From positions 106,918,877-106,982,876 of the forward strand of contig CM038049.1 of NCBI GenBank assembly GCA_021397845.1: a DNA stretch of 64,000 nucleotides, in the 5' to 3' direction. Positions 1-11,559 of this stretch are shown here, in pieces. The DNA is from Areca catechu. Taxonomy: Eukaryota > Streptophyta > Magnoliopsida > Arecales > Arecaceae. How positions within the stretch are numbered: the stretch's first letter is position 1; every line of letters starts with the position of its first letter. The notes under the pieces are model-generated. The model worked only from the letters and a program-made list of their open reading frames with translations, was not told the origin of the DNA and searched no databases. Made by a program: the position numbers and the translations under genes.

Positions 1-772
1 AAATGGAAAAGAAAGATATTCTCAAGTTGAGAAAAAGAATTGATCGTACCTGGTCAGATGGCATTGAACCACATTCGAGCGGCCTTCTTTAGGGTTGCAG
101 GAAAGGCGATGCAGTGAAGGGCATCGGAGGTATCCTGTACCATCATGTGGGCCTTGTAGGTGCCCAGATGGTCTAGGAGGTCGGTGGTGCCATTGTAGTG
201 ATCCACCTGAGGAATTTTAAAGTGATGGGGGATCAGCTCCCCCAAGATTTCAGCAGAAAAAGGTGGGCGGGTGTCGTAAGCCTACCCCCCCTCGGCCTTC
301 TGTCGTTCAACAATTTCGGCAATGCACTCTTCCATGCACATGATTTTGCTGCCATAGTCCCTCGGATCTTCAGCAGGGTGCCGACCGTTATGGAGGACGG
401 AGTCAGTAAAAGAGGGGGAAGCCAACCCCTCCCTCTTCCCATCAGCGCGAAGCCCCAAGGACCTTCGGGGCTCTGGAACGATGTGGGACGGAGGCGGAGG
501 AACCTCCGGCTGCAGACTTGCCCCGGCGACCAGCTGATGGTTGACGCAAGACACCGAGGTGGCTGCTGCCAGTTGCCGGCCTCCTCCTGGAAATGCTGGA
601 CCGCCGTAGTGAGTGTTTTGATGTGGTTTACCAACATCTGGAACTGCTGCAGTCCCAGAGTGATGGTAGGCTCAGAGGCAGCAACGGCATCATCTTCCCT
701 GGGAGGCGCTTCAGACCTGTGTTGGGAATGACCTCTTCTGGCGGAGGTATTCTGAGTTCTTCCCCTAGCCAT
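1..772 (-). pseudogene. gag of a Ty3/Gypsy (Tat-like) element, frameshifted and cut by the window edge
   Basis: This is the capsid (Gag) reading frame of a Ty3/Gypsy element on the minus strand. It starts at the ATG at 772, about 60 bases inside the primer binding site, and runs off position 1. The sequence shows the plant Gag core motifs YNGTTDLLDHLGTYKAHM and IAFPATLKKAARMWF near 80-225. The same block (YDGTTDPLDHLESYKALM) occurs in the Tat element gag at 46361-47888, so the two are related families. The frame changes at least twice (about 560 and 250), so no full protein can be made. The first 50 bases still read as Gag (PGTINSFSQL). Assignment to the Tat lineage rests on this similarity; pol is outside the window. 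Confidence 0.8.
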
Positions 773-830
773 TACAGGATTTTCTCAATCGATTTCTCCT
801 TTTAGAGTCAAGAGCAGAACGAAGGTTCAA

Positions 831-848
831 GCCCTCCTTCTAGCGCCA
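831..848 (-). promoter_or_regulatory. primer binding site of the Gypsy relic
   Basis: Read on the minus strand, TGGCGCTAGAAGGAGGGC lies three bases inside the LTR end at 852. The position and the TGGCGC start fit a Gypsy primer binding site, and the equivalent site of the Tat element at 46284 begins TGGCGCGCC. The tRNA was not identified. Confidence 0.65.
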
Positions 849-851
849 CTC

Positions 852-1601
852 TGTTGCTGTGCCTTCTCCTGGACCAGGCTCGGTCGGCTACACTGGAGAG
901 CTCCTCTACCGGTCAACCTGCAACAAAGTTCCCTAGGTGCCAGTGGTGTTCCGACGGGGGACACACCGATGCTTAAGTTAGCAGGAGTCTGGGAGAAACA
1001 GAATGGAAAAAACCAGAGAGAATGTAATGCGTGGAGAGGAAGAGTATACTTCGCCCCAAATGGAGGTCCCTCGATCACCTTAAGTATATGTGGAGTACTG
1101 CCAAATTCTGTTAGGGGATAGGCTGGGAAAACCCCAATTTGTCCCTAAGAGAATCAGAAAGATGGCCAGGTGGTGTGAAGATGTGGCCACGTTGTGGAAT
1201 CTGTTGTAATAGAATCCCGGTGTCAGTTGGAAAAGAGCTTCTAGAGCCTTCGAGCGGTTCCCAAAAGGAGAACGAGTCAATCGGACTTAACAGGAGCCCG
1301 TCGTCCAGCCGACGGGGAGCGTCTGACAGGAGCTTTGAGTAAGCCGACCAGTATGTGTGGGAGGAAGCTTCTGGAGTCTCTGAGATATCCTTAGAGTGGG
1401 TCAGCCGTACCTCAGCTTCAGTGGGTCGATCTTCAGGTTGGTCAGGCTTTGGCCTTCTGGTAAGGAAATATGTTAGGATCCCCTAGGGAACAAACTAGTT
1501 GGTCCTCGAAGGAAGCGGGTCGTTCGGACCTCTCCTTCCATGGGTCAGCCGGTCGGACTTCTTTGTCGGTTCAACTCAGGATTAGCCGGATCGGTACAAC
1601 A
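852..1601 (-). repeat. 5' LTR of the Gypsy relic (750 bp)
   Basis: On the minus strand this block begins TGTTGTACCG and ends GCACAGCAACA, giving TGTTG/CAACA inverted termini directly before the primer binding site. The 3' LTR is not in the window, so the outer boundary at 1601 rests only on the terminal dinucleotide and the inverted repeat. The ORFs in this stretch are short and unconvincing. Confidence 0.65.
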
Positions 1602-2459
1602 ATTGGGTACGTTGCAGATGAGGTAAATTAACTCATGGTATTTGGGTTTGAAGAGATTTCAGTTTTGTTGGATGTCTGGTTATTTATTAGTCAAAATTTT
1701 ATGTTATGGTGAATTTTTGGACGCCTATGATGAGTTCTATGAATGTCTATGCTATTCTTGATGGAGGAAGGGTTCGTGCTAAAACATCCCATAGCAACGA
1801 CAAAGATTCTTCCCAGGTATTAAGCTATTTATGTACTTTTAGCCCTCAATGAGCCCTCAATGGTTACTCAATTTCTTTCAATTTTGCTAATGGTGGTGTT
1901 GGCTGTGAGTTAGGCAATGGCCACATTCACAACTGTGGTTGTTTGCAGGGAAAGGATGCTTGTGCAAAACTACACCTTTGAATGATACAGAATATTCATG
2001 TAGAATGATGAACATATAGACTATGTGATTTGATTGTCGTCATAACAAGTCTCACAGATTAGGGATTTAATATTACTTTAGCAGGTTAAGAAATATTGAC
2101 AGCTTGTAAGTGATTTTGGCTAAGAGTTGGATATTGCAATGAAGGGTAAAGAAATGTAGCAGAGTAATGACAGGGAAAGTTATTAAGAATGTGTATTAGG
2201 AAAGAAAAAGGTTATTTAATTATGAAGTGTATGGAAAAAGATATATGCCATCTCTTTGTTAAAAAATATCTCAAAAAAGAAACAGTAAGTTTGTCAAAAT
2301 TTGTCATCAATTTGAGTGGTTCATGCTTGTGACTTACATCGGTAGCTTGTAAAGTTAGGGCAGTATATAAAGATGCAATAGCTTGTTTCAGATACATGGT
2401 GTGTAGTTGGAGTCCTTGAGTGAGATGGGCACCTTACCTAGATGTTATTGAAACATGTT
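1602..2459. other. unassigned sequence, possible host-exon remnant
   Basis: This spacer lies between two unrelated retroelements. It has no LTR termini, PBS or retroviral motif. Around 1695-1815 the plus strand keeps a frame open (MVNFWTPMMSSMNVYAILDG and on) up to a CAG|GTATTA donor-like site. At about 1940-1950 a pyrimidine-poor stretch ends in GTTTGCAG followed by GGAAAGGATGC, which resembles an acceptor. I do not recognise the peptide. It could be a scrap of a host gene or chance; the rest (2000-2459) is AT-rich and shows nothing I can name. Confidence 0.25.
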
Positions 2460-3977
2460 TGTTGTCCAGTGATGAAGCAATCCAAGAGGGGGGATGAATT
2501 TGGTTTTATAAAACTATTTGCAATAATTTATGATGAACTAAACAAGTACGTACTAATTGCAATTAAGTGTTTGTGTTTTGCCAAAGTGTTTGTGTACTTC
2601 AAAATAATATGCAGTGAAATTAATAAAGTAAATGCATAAAGAAAATAATCACATAAACACAATAAATTTATAGTGGTTCAGTGCACTCCAAGGTACTTAC
2701 ATCCACTCTGCAAGTTTCTCTTGAAAATCCACTATAATTACCAATATTACAGTCGATTAGTTTTTCAGACTCACTAATCAATCCCAACTTGTTTTCACTG
2801 GGCTCATAAGTCAAAACCCTTGTTGGTTTTCTAACTTAGGCTAACCAATAACCTCTTGGTTTTCACGGCTAACCAAAAATCTTGTTGGTTTTATGGGCTC
2901 GATTTTATGGGATCACCAACAACCTATGTTGGTTTTACACAAAGGCTAACCAACAACCTCTTGGTTTTCTAAGGCTCACCAAAAACCTTAATACAACAAT
3001 GTAAGAATTAAAGTAAAGAATACAATAAAGCTTGCTAATAAAAGCAAATATCTCTTTGAAGCTTTTTTAATGTTGATGAAGATCTTGTCTTTAAGTTGTT
3101 AAAGCCTTTGATTGCAGCTTGATGATGTGAGCTTGGATGCACTCTCTTATCTTTGGAAGTTTGAAGGCTTGAACCACTCAACTCTTGAATCCTTGAAGGA
3201 TATTCAATAATCTCATCAAAGGATTACTTTTCCATTTGATTTGTGTAGTTTATATACCTCTCCAATCCTCAAATAACCGTTGATGACCATTGGAGAAGAA
3301 AATATAGCCGTTGACACAATCTGGAAAAATTCTGTGCTTCAGAAAAACTAGCCATTACAGCAAGTATCGATATTTGACCTTCATGAATCGATACCTTGAG
3401 TCGACACTTGGAACAGTGAGTCGATACTTGACCAAAAATATCTTCTGAAGTTTTCTGCTATGCACTGGTGAGTCGACACTTCATCTGATGAGTCGACACT
3501 TGGAATAGTGAGTCGACACTTGACCAAACCTCTGAAATATGCTCATTCTGTCTTCTGTTTAGTTTCAGGCCTTGAGTCGATCTATGGATCGACACTTGAA
3601 ACAGTGAGTCGATATGTATATTGACACTTGAAACAGTGAGTCGACACTTAGATCAATACTTGGCATGCCAGCTGAAGTTCTGCATGCCATTCTTCAGAAG
3701 TGTCGACACTTGGATCCATGAGTCGACACTTAGCTTATTCAGTACTGAAACTTGTCCAAAATTATTTTTTTTGCCTCTTCAAGTTCTTCCTTATAAATTT
3801 CAAAGTCCATATACTTGATTTTTCATTAATTTAAGGACTTTATTCGATTGAAAATATATATTTCTTCATTCAACATGAATGAGTACTAAGATCTGATAAA
3901 CACAATTAAAAATATATTTGGTACTCATATATACTTAAACATTTTTTCAATCATTAAAATCAAGATCAAAGTCAACA
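2460..3977 (-). repeat. 3' LTR of the gag-only copia element, copy 1 (1518 bp)
   Basis: On the minus strand it begins TGTTGACTTTGATC just after a polypurine tract (AAAAAGGGGAAGAT, plus positions 3978-3991) and ends GGACAACA. A TATATAAAC promoter box lies at 3249-3256 (minus strand). A cluster of the motif GAGTCGACACTTG fills 3370-3735 (U3). Short repeats of the type AACCAACAACCTCTTGG fill about 2810-2995 (R/U5). It matches the LTR at 7668-9258 throughout. Confidence 0.85.
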
Positions 3978-4701
3978 ATCTTCCCCTTTTTAATGATAAC
4001 AAAACCTTTAAATATATGAATAGGATAAGCTTAAAAGATTAACAATAGTATAAACATGTAAGCTCAAAATCAATAAGCATCAAACTCCCCTTCAAAATAT
4101 AATCTAAAAATATTTTCAAAACTCTTCAAAACATTTAAAATATATTTTTCAAAATATGCAAAAATTTTAAATTTTCTTCGTCTTACTAATTCTTCTCTTA
4201 AGATTAAAATATTTTGTTTACTTTTCCTCCTTTTGCACTTTCTTTCATTTCTCATATAATTTATCATGTTACATGTTTATCATATATTTTCCTTTTTCAT
4301 ACTTAACATTTTTTTTTCCCTTTTTGTCATCATGAAAAGGGTGAAAGACAATACAAAGTGGGGATGAAGTGGAAAGGATAGCAAGAGATCATCAAAATCA
4401 TGCATGAAATCAATTAATCATGATACTAATTAAATATGATACTAATTGAACATGATACAAAAAAATGATAAGCACATGCAAGAAATAATTTTTTTTTTTT
4501 AAATTATAAATAAAATAAATTTTGATACCAATTGAATATAACTCCCCTCAAAGGATTAGATTTAAAAACAAAGAGGAGTATCAGAGTAATATAAGTATGA
4601 TATCAAGAAAACATTGAAAGCATCATACATGTATATAATGACAACAAATTTTTGGATCTCTCCTTAAATATTATTCCCCTTTAAAAATATGCATTCATTT
4701 G

Positions 4702-5551
4702 GGTAGTGTTTGGATGTTGGAATAGGGCATGGAATAGGGCCTTATTTGATGTTATTCCCTCAAACAGCTCTAAAAAAGAGTAGGTCTCGCTGGAATTGGT
4801 TTTCCAGTCAACTCTTCCTATTGCCATTTTCTTATTCCATGCCCCTCATGGAATAGGGTATTCCAGCTTTTCTTATTTTAAGGGTATTATTGGAATTTCT
4901 AAAAATTAATTAGTATGAAATATTTTTTAATTATTTTAATATATCATAATAATAAATTAATTAATATAATATACTTTTAATAGATCATAATAATAAATTA
5001 AATAATATAAAATAATATATTTAATTATTTTAATATATCATAATAATAAATTAAATAATATAAAATAATTTAATTTATTATTTTAATTGATAATAATAAT
5101 AAATTAATTATTATAACATAATTTAAATAGATCATAATAATAAATAAATTAGTATAAAAAAATTTAATTAATTATTTTAATAGATCATATCAATGAATTA
5201 ATTACCATAACAAAATTTTAATAGATCATAATATTAAATTAATTAGTATAAAATAATTTAGTTAAGTAATTATAAAATTTAAAAATATTTAATTACTCAT
5301 TTTACTTTATTATTTGGTCAGCGATATTATTGGGATTTCCAAAAAATTTCTCATCTATTTCTAATAGAATACAGGCTTATTCTCATATCATCCAAACACC
5401 AATTGGAATAATATTGCATTAATTACATTGAAATAAAGTGGAATACCATATTTCAAACCAAACAAAAATCTAGAATAATGGAGAGATAAGCTATTCCTAG
5501 AGAATTCATATTCATATTCCTAGAATAACTTTTTTCCATCCAAAAACTACC
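4702..5551. mobile_element. MITE-like element, copy 1 (850 bp)
   Basis: The ends are GGTAGTGTTTGGATG and CATCCAAAAACTACC, inverted with one mismatch, flanked on both sides by TTG (4699-4701 and 5552-5554). The centre (4910-5290) is extremely AT-rich and built from degenerate copies of a unit like TAATAGATCATAATAATAAA. There is no ORF. The terminal motif recalls plant DNA-transposon MITEs with a three-base target duplication (PIF/Harbinger-like), but the superfamily is not certain. Confidence 0.7.
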
Positions 5552-6239
5552 TTGAAGAATAAAACATAAAAGCACAAGCATCAAGATTTGAAAATTTCAA
5601 GATATACATGATTTTCAAAATATAAAGGATTGATCATTTAAAAACTTTTAGCATGATTTCAAATTTATTTAAAATGATTTGATATCCATACAGATGCTAG
5701 AAGCAATTTAATAGCAAGTCTAGCTACTGGAACAAGGGTTTATCAATATGCATACCTCCTTCTTAAATGTAACCCTTAACTACTAGTTCTATAATTGATC
5801 CAAATTTTTTCTAACTTAAGCATAGATGCAAAAAATGAAAACACATAAATCATAACATTTCACTTGAAATAGTTTAAAACTGTATTAATTAAAATCAAGT
5901 GAAAGTCTAATAATCACAAGTTTAATCATGAGAGCATAAAATCCATCAACATCAAAAAGTTCATGATCATAACAAATGACTATTAGTCTAAACTTGATTC
6001 TAATTAATCAATTGAAACAATTTTCAAAGTAATTGATGCAACATTTATAACAAATATTTAACTATATTTTCAATTATGGAAGGAAATGCTCAGAATTTAT
6101 GAATATCTATAGTCCTTTCTTTACTATTTAGTCTAAAATGTAGTAGGTCCACTTCTTTAAATTGTCTTGTATAGCCATTTTTCAAAAACTTCCTTTCTTC
6201 TTGTTGGGCTACAAGATATCCCTACAAAACAAATTAAGT

Positions 6240-7610
6240 GGACAATTTTGGTATCCAAATTTTCTTGGATCCTTTAGGGTTAGTGAATAGGGTTCCTTTT
6301 GAAACCCAAGCTTTTCTTAATCTACAAGGATATGCATTAAGTCTAAATTTTTCATATTTAAAACATACAATATTGGAATAGCAACAAAGAAATTCTTGTT
6401 TTTCAACTCAAGACTTTTATTTTTTTTTAAAAGCTCATCATTTGATACAAAAATCTTGGATCTTCTTAGAATTTCTATTTCATTTAATAAAATATTTTTC
6501 TCATTTAAAAATTTATTGCATAACTCTTTCAAATCAAAAATTTCTTTTTCTCCAGAAAGATTATTCTTATCAATTTCTAAAACATCAATCTTTATATTTA
6601 AATCATGATTTTTATTGGCAAGATTGGTATTTTCAGGAAAAAAAGAATCTACATGTCTTTTAATTTATTGTGCTCATTTTTTAATACTTTGTATTCATGC
6701 ACAATATCATTAAATGCATCATGTAGCTCATCAAAGGTGAAATCATATTCATTTTCAGAACATACCTATTCCTTATTTGTCATGAAGAAAAGATTGGCAA
6801 TTTCTTGTTCTTCATCCAAACTAGAATCTTCACAATCACTCCAAGTTGCCATCATTGCCTTGAATTTCTTTTTGGCCTTGAGAGCTATTATCTTCTTCTT
6901 CTATTAATCAGCAACCACTTCTTTGTGCCATAAATTCAACTCATGGATTATAAGTGAACCAATAAGCTCCTCCAAAGACATGGTATATAGATTTTTTGCT
7001 TCTTGAATCGCCGTTATCTTTGAATCCCATTATACTGGCAAAGACCTAAGAATTTTATTAACCAAATCAGCATTACTATAGACTTTGCCAAGACTTTTTA
7101 ATTTATTAATAATAGTCATAAATCTAGTATATATATCATATATAGATTCATAATGCAACATTTTAAACATTTTCAAAGAATGAACAAGCATATTAATTTT
7201 AGTACTTTTCACTTGAAGAGTACCATCATGAGTAATTTCAAGTATGTCCCATATCTCCTTCGTCGATGTGCATGTGGAGATCCTATTGAATTCTTTATAG
7301 TCCAATACATAATAAAGCAAGTTCATTGCTTTAGCATTAATTTTAGATTGCTTAATGTCATATACATTCTAATCCTCCTCAAGCTTTGGAATGGAAATAC
7401 CATTGACCAAAATGGAAGGAATATGATGACCATTAACAATAACTTTCCAAAGATAATAACTACTAGATTGAATATAGATGTGCATGCAAGTTTTTCAAAA
7501 AGTGTAATTAGTATCATTGAAAAATGGTGGTCTATTAGTTGCATATTTTATAGCAAAACAAGCACCTTCTAGGACTATCATGATCTTTTAACTCAAAATC
7601 GTTGGATTCT
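6240..7610 (-). pseudogene. Sirevirus-type Gag remnant, copy 1
   Basis: The minus strand encodes a copia Gag of the UBN2 / gag-polypeptide type. The best block (7326-7030) reads MNLLYYVLDYKEFNRISTCT, then EIWDILEITHDGT and LKSLGKVYSNADLVNKILRS. The Gag of the Sirevirus at 15692 has the same blocks (EIWDKLEVTHEGT, LKSLGRVYSNADLVQKIL). Upstream, RPPFFNDTNYTF marks the N-terminus at about 7500. Downstream (6907-6300) the frame is full of stops but still reads like the lysine-rich, coiled-coil Gag C-terminus. It ends in the linker before the protease, after which pol is missing. Confidence 0.8.
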
Positions 7611-7653
7611 TTGCAAAGCACGAAGTTTAGATACCAACGATTTTGGGTTCCGG

Positions 7654-7665
7654 GCTCTAATACCA
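7654..7665 (-). promoter_or_regulatory. primer binding site, gag-only copia element
   Basis: On the minus strand the bases TGGTATTAGAGC follow the LTR end (CAACA at 7668) by two bases. This is the copia initiator-Met tRNA site (TGGTATCAGAGC) with one C-to-T change. Confidence 0.85.
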
Positions 7666-7667
7666 AT

Positions 7668-9258
7668 TGTTGCCCAGCGATGAAGCAATCCAAGAGGGGG
7701 GTAACTTGGGTTTTATAAAACTATTTACAATGATTTATGATGAATTAAATAAGTATGTGCTAATTGCAATTAAGTGCTTATATTTTGCCAAAGTCTTTGT
7801 GTGCTTCAAAATATTATGCAGTGGAATTAATAAAGTAAATGCATAAAGAAAATAATCACACAAATAAAATAAATTTATAGTGGTTCGGTGTACTCCAAGG
7901 CACCTACATACACTTCCTAAGTTTCTCTTCGGAATTCATTATAATCACTAAGATTACAGTCGATTAGTTTTCCGGGCTCACTAATCAAACCCAACTTGTT
8001 TTCACCGGGCTCACAAGTCAAAACCCTTGTTGGTTTTCTAATTTAGGCTAACCAACAACCTCTTGGTTTTCACGACTAACCAAAAATCTTGTTGATTTTG
8101 CGAGCTTACCAACAACCTATGTTGGTTTTACAGGATCACCAACAATCTATGTTGGTTTTATACAAAGGCTAACCAACAACTTCTTGGTTTTCAAAGGCTC
8201 ATCAAAAATCTTGATACAACAATATAAGAATGAAAGTAAAGAATATAATAAAGCTTTCTAATAAAATTAAATATCTCTTTGAAGCTCTTTGAATATTGAT
8301 GAAGATTTATTTTCAAGTTATTAAAGCCTTTGATTGCAGTTGATGATGTGAGCTTGGATGCACTCTCTTATCTTTAGAAGCTTGAAGGCTTGAACCACTC
8401 AACTCTTGAATCCTTGAAGGATATTCAATAATCTCATCAAAGGATTACTTTTCCATTTGATTTGTGTAGTTTATATACCTCTCCAATCCTCAAATAACCA
8501 TTGATGACCGTTGGAGAAGAAAATATGGCCATTAGACACAATCTGGAAAAATTTTGTGCTTCAGAAAAATTAGCTGTTACAGCAAGTGTCGATACTTGAC
8601 GTTAATGAGTCGATACCTTGAGTCGACACTTGACACAATAAGTCGACACTTGACCAAAAATGTCTTCTGAAGTTTTCTGCTACACACTAGTGAGTCGATA
8701 ATTCATCTGATGAGTCGACACTTGGAACAGTGAGTCGATACTTAGAATAGTGAGTCGATACTTGACCAAACCTCTAAAATCTACTCGTTCTATTTTCTGT
8801 TTGGTCTCAGGTCTTGAGTTGATCTATGAGTCGACACTTGAAATAGTGAGTCGATACTTAGGTCGACACTTGAAATAGTGAGTCGACACTTGAAACAATT
8901 AGTCGACACTTGAAACAGTGTGTCGACACTTAGGTCAATACTTGGCGTGCCAGTTGAAGTTTTGCATGCTATTCTTCAGAAGTGTCGACACTTGAATCCA
9001 TGAGTTGACACTTGGCCTATCTAGTATTGAAACTTGTCCAAAATTTATTCTTAGCCTCTTCAAGTTCTTCCTTATAAACTTCAAAGTCCATATACTTGAT
9101 TTTTTATTAATTTAAGGACTTTCTTCGACTAAAAATATGTATTTCTTCATTCAACATGAATGAGTACTAAGATCTGATCAACATACTTAAAAGTATAATT
9201 GGTACTCATATATACTTAAACATTTTGTCAATCATTAAAATCAAGATCAGAGTCAACA
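7668..9258 (-). repeat. shared middle LTR of the tandem pair (1591 bp)
   Basis: It serves as the 5' LTR of the copy on its left (a PBS abuts it at 7654-7665) and as the 3' LTR of the copy on its right (a polypurine tract abuts it at 9259-9273). On the minus strand it begins TGTTGACTCTGATC and ends CTGGGCAACA. TATATAAAC is at 8470-8477. The GAGTCGACACTTG motif cluster is at 8580-9010, longer than in the 2460-3977 copy. Confidence 0.85.
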
Positions 9259-9983
9259 ATCTTTCCCTTTTTGATGATAACAAAATCTTTAAATATATGA
9301 ATAGGGTAAGCTTAAAAGATTAACAATAGTATAAACATGTAAGCTCGAAATCAATAAGCATCAAGCTCCCTCTCAAAATATGTTCTAAAAATATTTTCAA
9401 AATTTTTCAAAATATTTAAAATATATTTTTCAAAATATGTAAAATTTTCAAATTCCTTTCCTCTTATTAATTCTTCTCTTAAGATAAAAATATTTTGCTT
9501 ACTTTTCTTCCTTTTGCACTTTCTTTAATTTCTCATATAATTTATCATATTATATGTTTATCATATCTTTCCCTTTTTCATACTTAACATTTTTCTTCCC
9601 CTTTTTGTCATCATGAAAAGAGTGAAAGACAATACAAAGTGGGGATGAAATGGAAAGGATAGCAAGGATCATCAAAATCAATACATGAAATCAATTAATC
9701 ATGATACCAATTAAATATGATACTAATTGAACATGATACAACAAAATGATAAGCACATGCAAGAAATAATTTTTTTTTTTAAAATTATAAATAAAATAAA
9801 TTTTGATACCAATTGAATGTAACTCTTATCAAAGGATTAGATCTGAAAAGAATGAAGAGTATCAGAGTAATATAAGTATGATATCAAGAAAATATTGAAA
9901 GCATCGTATATGTATATAATGATAACAAATTTTTGAATGCACTTCCTAAATATTATTCCTCCTTAAAAATATGCATTCATTTG

Positions 9984-10880
9984 GGTAGTATTTGGATGCT
10001 ATAATAGGGCATAGAATAGGGCCTTATTCGATGTTATTCCCCCAAACAGCCCTAAAAAAGAGAGTGGGCCTCGCTGGAATTGGTTTTCCAGTTAACTCTT
10101 CCTATTTCCATTTTCTTATTCCATGCCCCCCCATGGAATAGGCATATTCTAGCTTTCCTTATTCCAAGGATATTATTGAAATTTCTAAAAATTAATTAGT
10201 ATGAAATATTTTTTTAATTATTTTAATATATCATACTAATAAATTAATTAATATAATATACTTTTAATAGATCATAATAATAAATTAAATAATATAAAAT
10301 AATATATTTAATTATTTTAATATATCATACTAATAAATTAATTTGTATAACATAATTTTAAAATATCATAATAATAAATTAAATAATATAAAATAATTTA
10401 ATTTATTATTTTAATATATTATAATAATAAATTAATTACTATAACATAATTTAAATAGATCATAATAATAAATAAATTAGTATAAAATAATTTAATTAAT
10501 TATTTTAATAGATCATACCAATGAATTAATTAGCATAACAAAATTTTAATAGATCATAATATTAAATTAATTAGTATAAAATAATTTAGTAAAGTAATTA
10601 TAAAATTAAAAAATATTTGATAACTCATTTTACCTTATTATTTGGTCTAGGGTATTATTGGGATTTCCAAAAAATTTCTTATCTATTCCTAATAGAATAC
10701 AGGCTTATTCTCATGTCATCCAAACACCATTTAGAATAACACTGCATTAATTGCACTGGAATAAAGTGAAATACCATATTTCAAATCAAACAGAAATCTA
10801 GAATAACGGAGAGAATAAGCTATTCCTGGAAAATTCGTATTCCTATTCCTAAAATAACTTTTTCCCATCCAAATACTACC
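9984..10880. mobile_element. MITE-like element, copy 2 (897 bp)
   Basis: The ends GGTAGTATTTGGATG and CATCCAAATACTACC are a perfect 15-bp inverted repeat, flanked by TTG at 9981-9983 and 10881-10883. It sits at the same internal site as the 4702-5551 copy, so it was present before the host element was duplicated. The centre is AT-rich and lacks coding capacity. Confidence 0.75.
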
Positions 10881-11559
10881 TTGAGAAATAAAATATAAAA
10901 GCACAAGTATCAAGATTTGAAATTTTCAAGATGTACATGATTTTCAAAATATAAAGGATTGATCATTTAAAAACTTTTAGCATGATTTCAAATTTATTTG
11001 AAATAATTTGATATCCATACAGATGCTAGAAGTAATTTAATAGCAAGTCTAGCTACTGGAGCAAGGGTTTATCAATATGCATATCTCCTTAAATGTAACC
11101 CTTAACTACCAGTTCTATACTTGATCCAAATCATTTCTAACTTAAACATAGATGCCAAAAATGAAAACACATAAATTATAACATCTCACTTGAAATAGTT
11201 TAAAACTATATTAATCAAAATCAAGTGAAAGTTTAATAATCACAAGTTTAATCATGAGAGCATAAAATTCATCAACATCAAAAAGTTCATGATCACAACA
11301 AATGACTATTAGTCTAAACTTGATTCTAATTAATCAATTGAAATAATTTTCAAATTAATTGATACAACATTTATAAAAAAATATTCAACTACATTTTCAA
11401 TTATGGAAGAAAATCCTCAGAATTTATGAATATTTATAGTCCTTTCTTTACCATTTAGCCTAAAATGTAGTAGGTCCACTTCTTTAAATTGTCTTGTACA
11501 ACCATTTTTCAAAAACTTCCTTTATTCTTGTTGGGTTGCAAGATATCCCTGCAAAATAA

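Noticed and set aside
2212..2639. ORFs of 60-65 codons
   Set aside because: AT-rich spacer and LTR sequence; peptides show no similarity to known families that I can recall.
3370..3735. CRISPR-like array of short repeats
   Set aside because: The spacing is irregular, the repeats are degenerate, and the setting is a plant LTR.
6396..6907. Plus-strand Phe/Ser/Leu-rich ORFs
   Set aside because: They are the reverse of the lysine-rich Gag tail on the minus strand.
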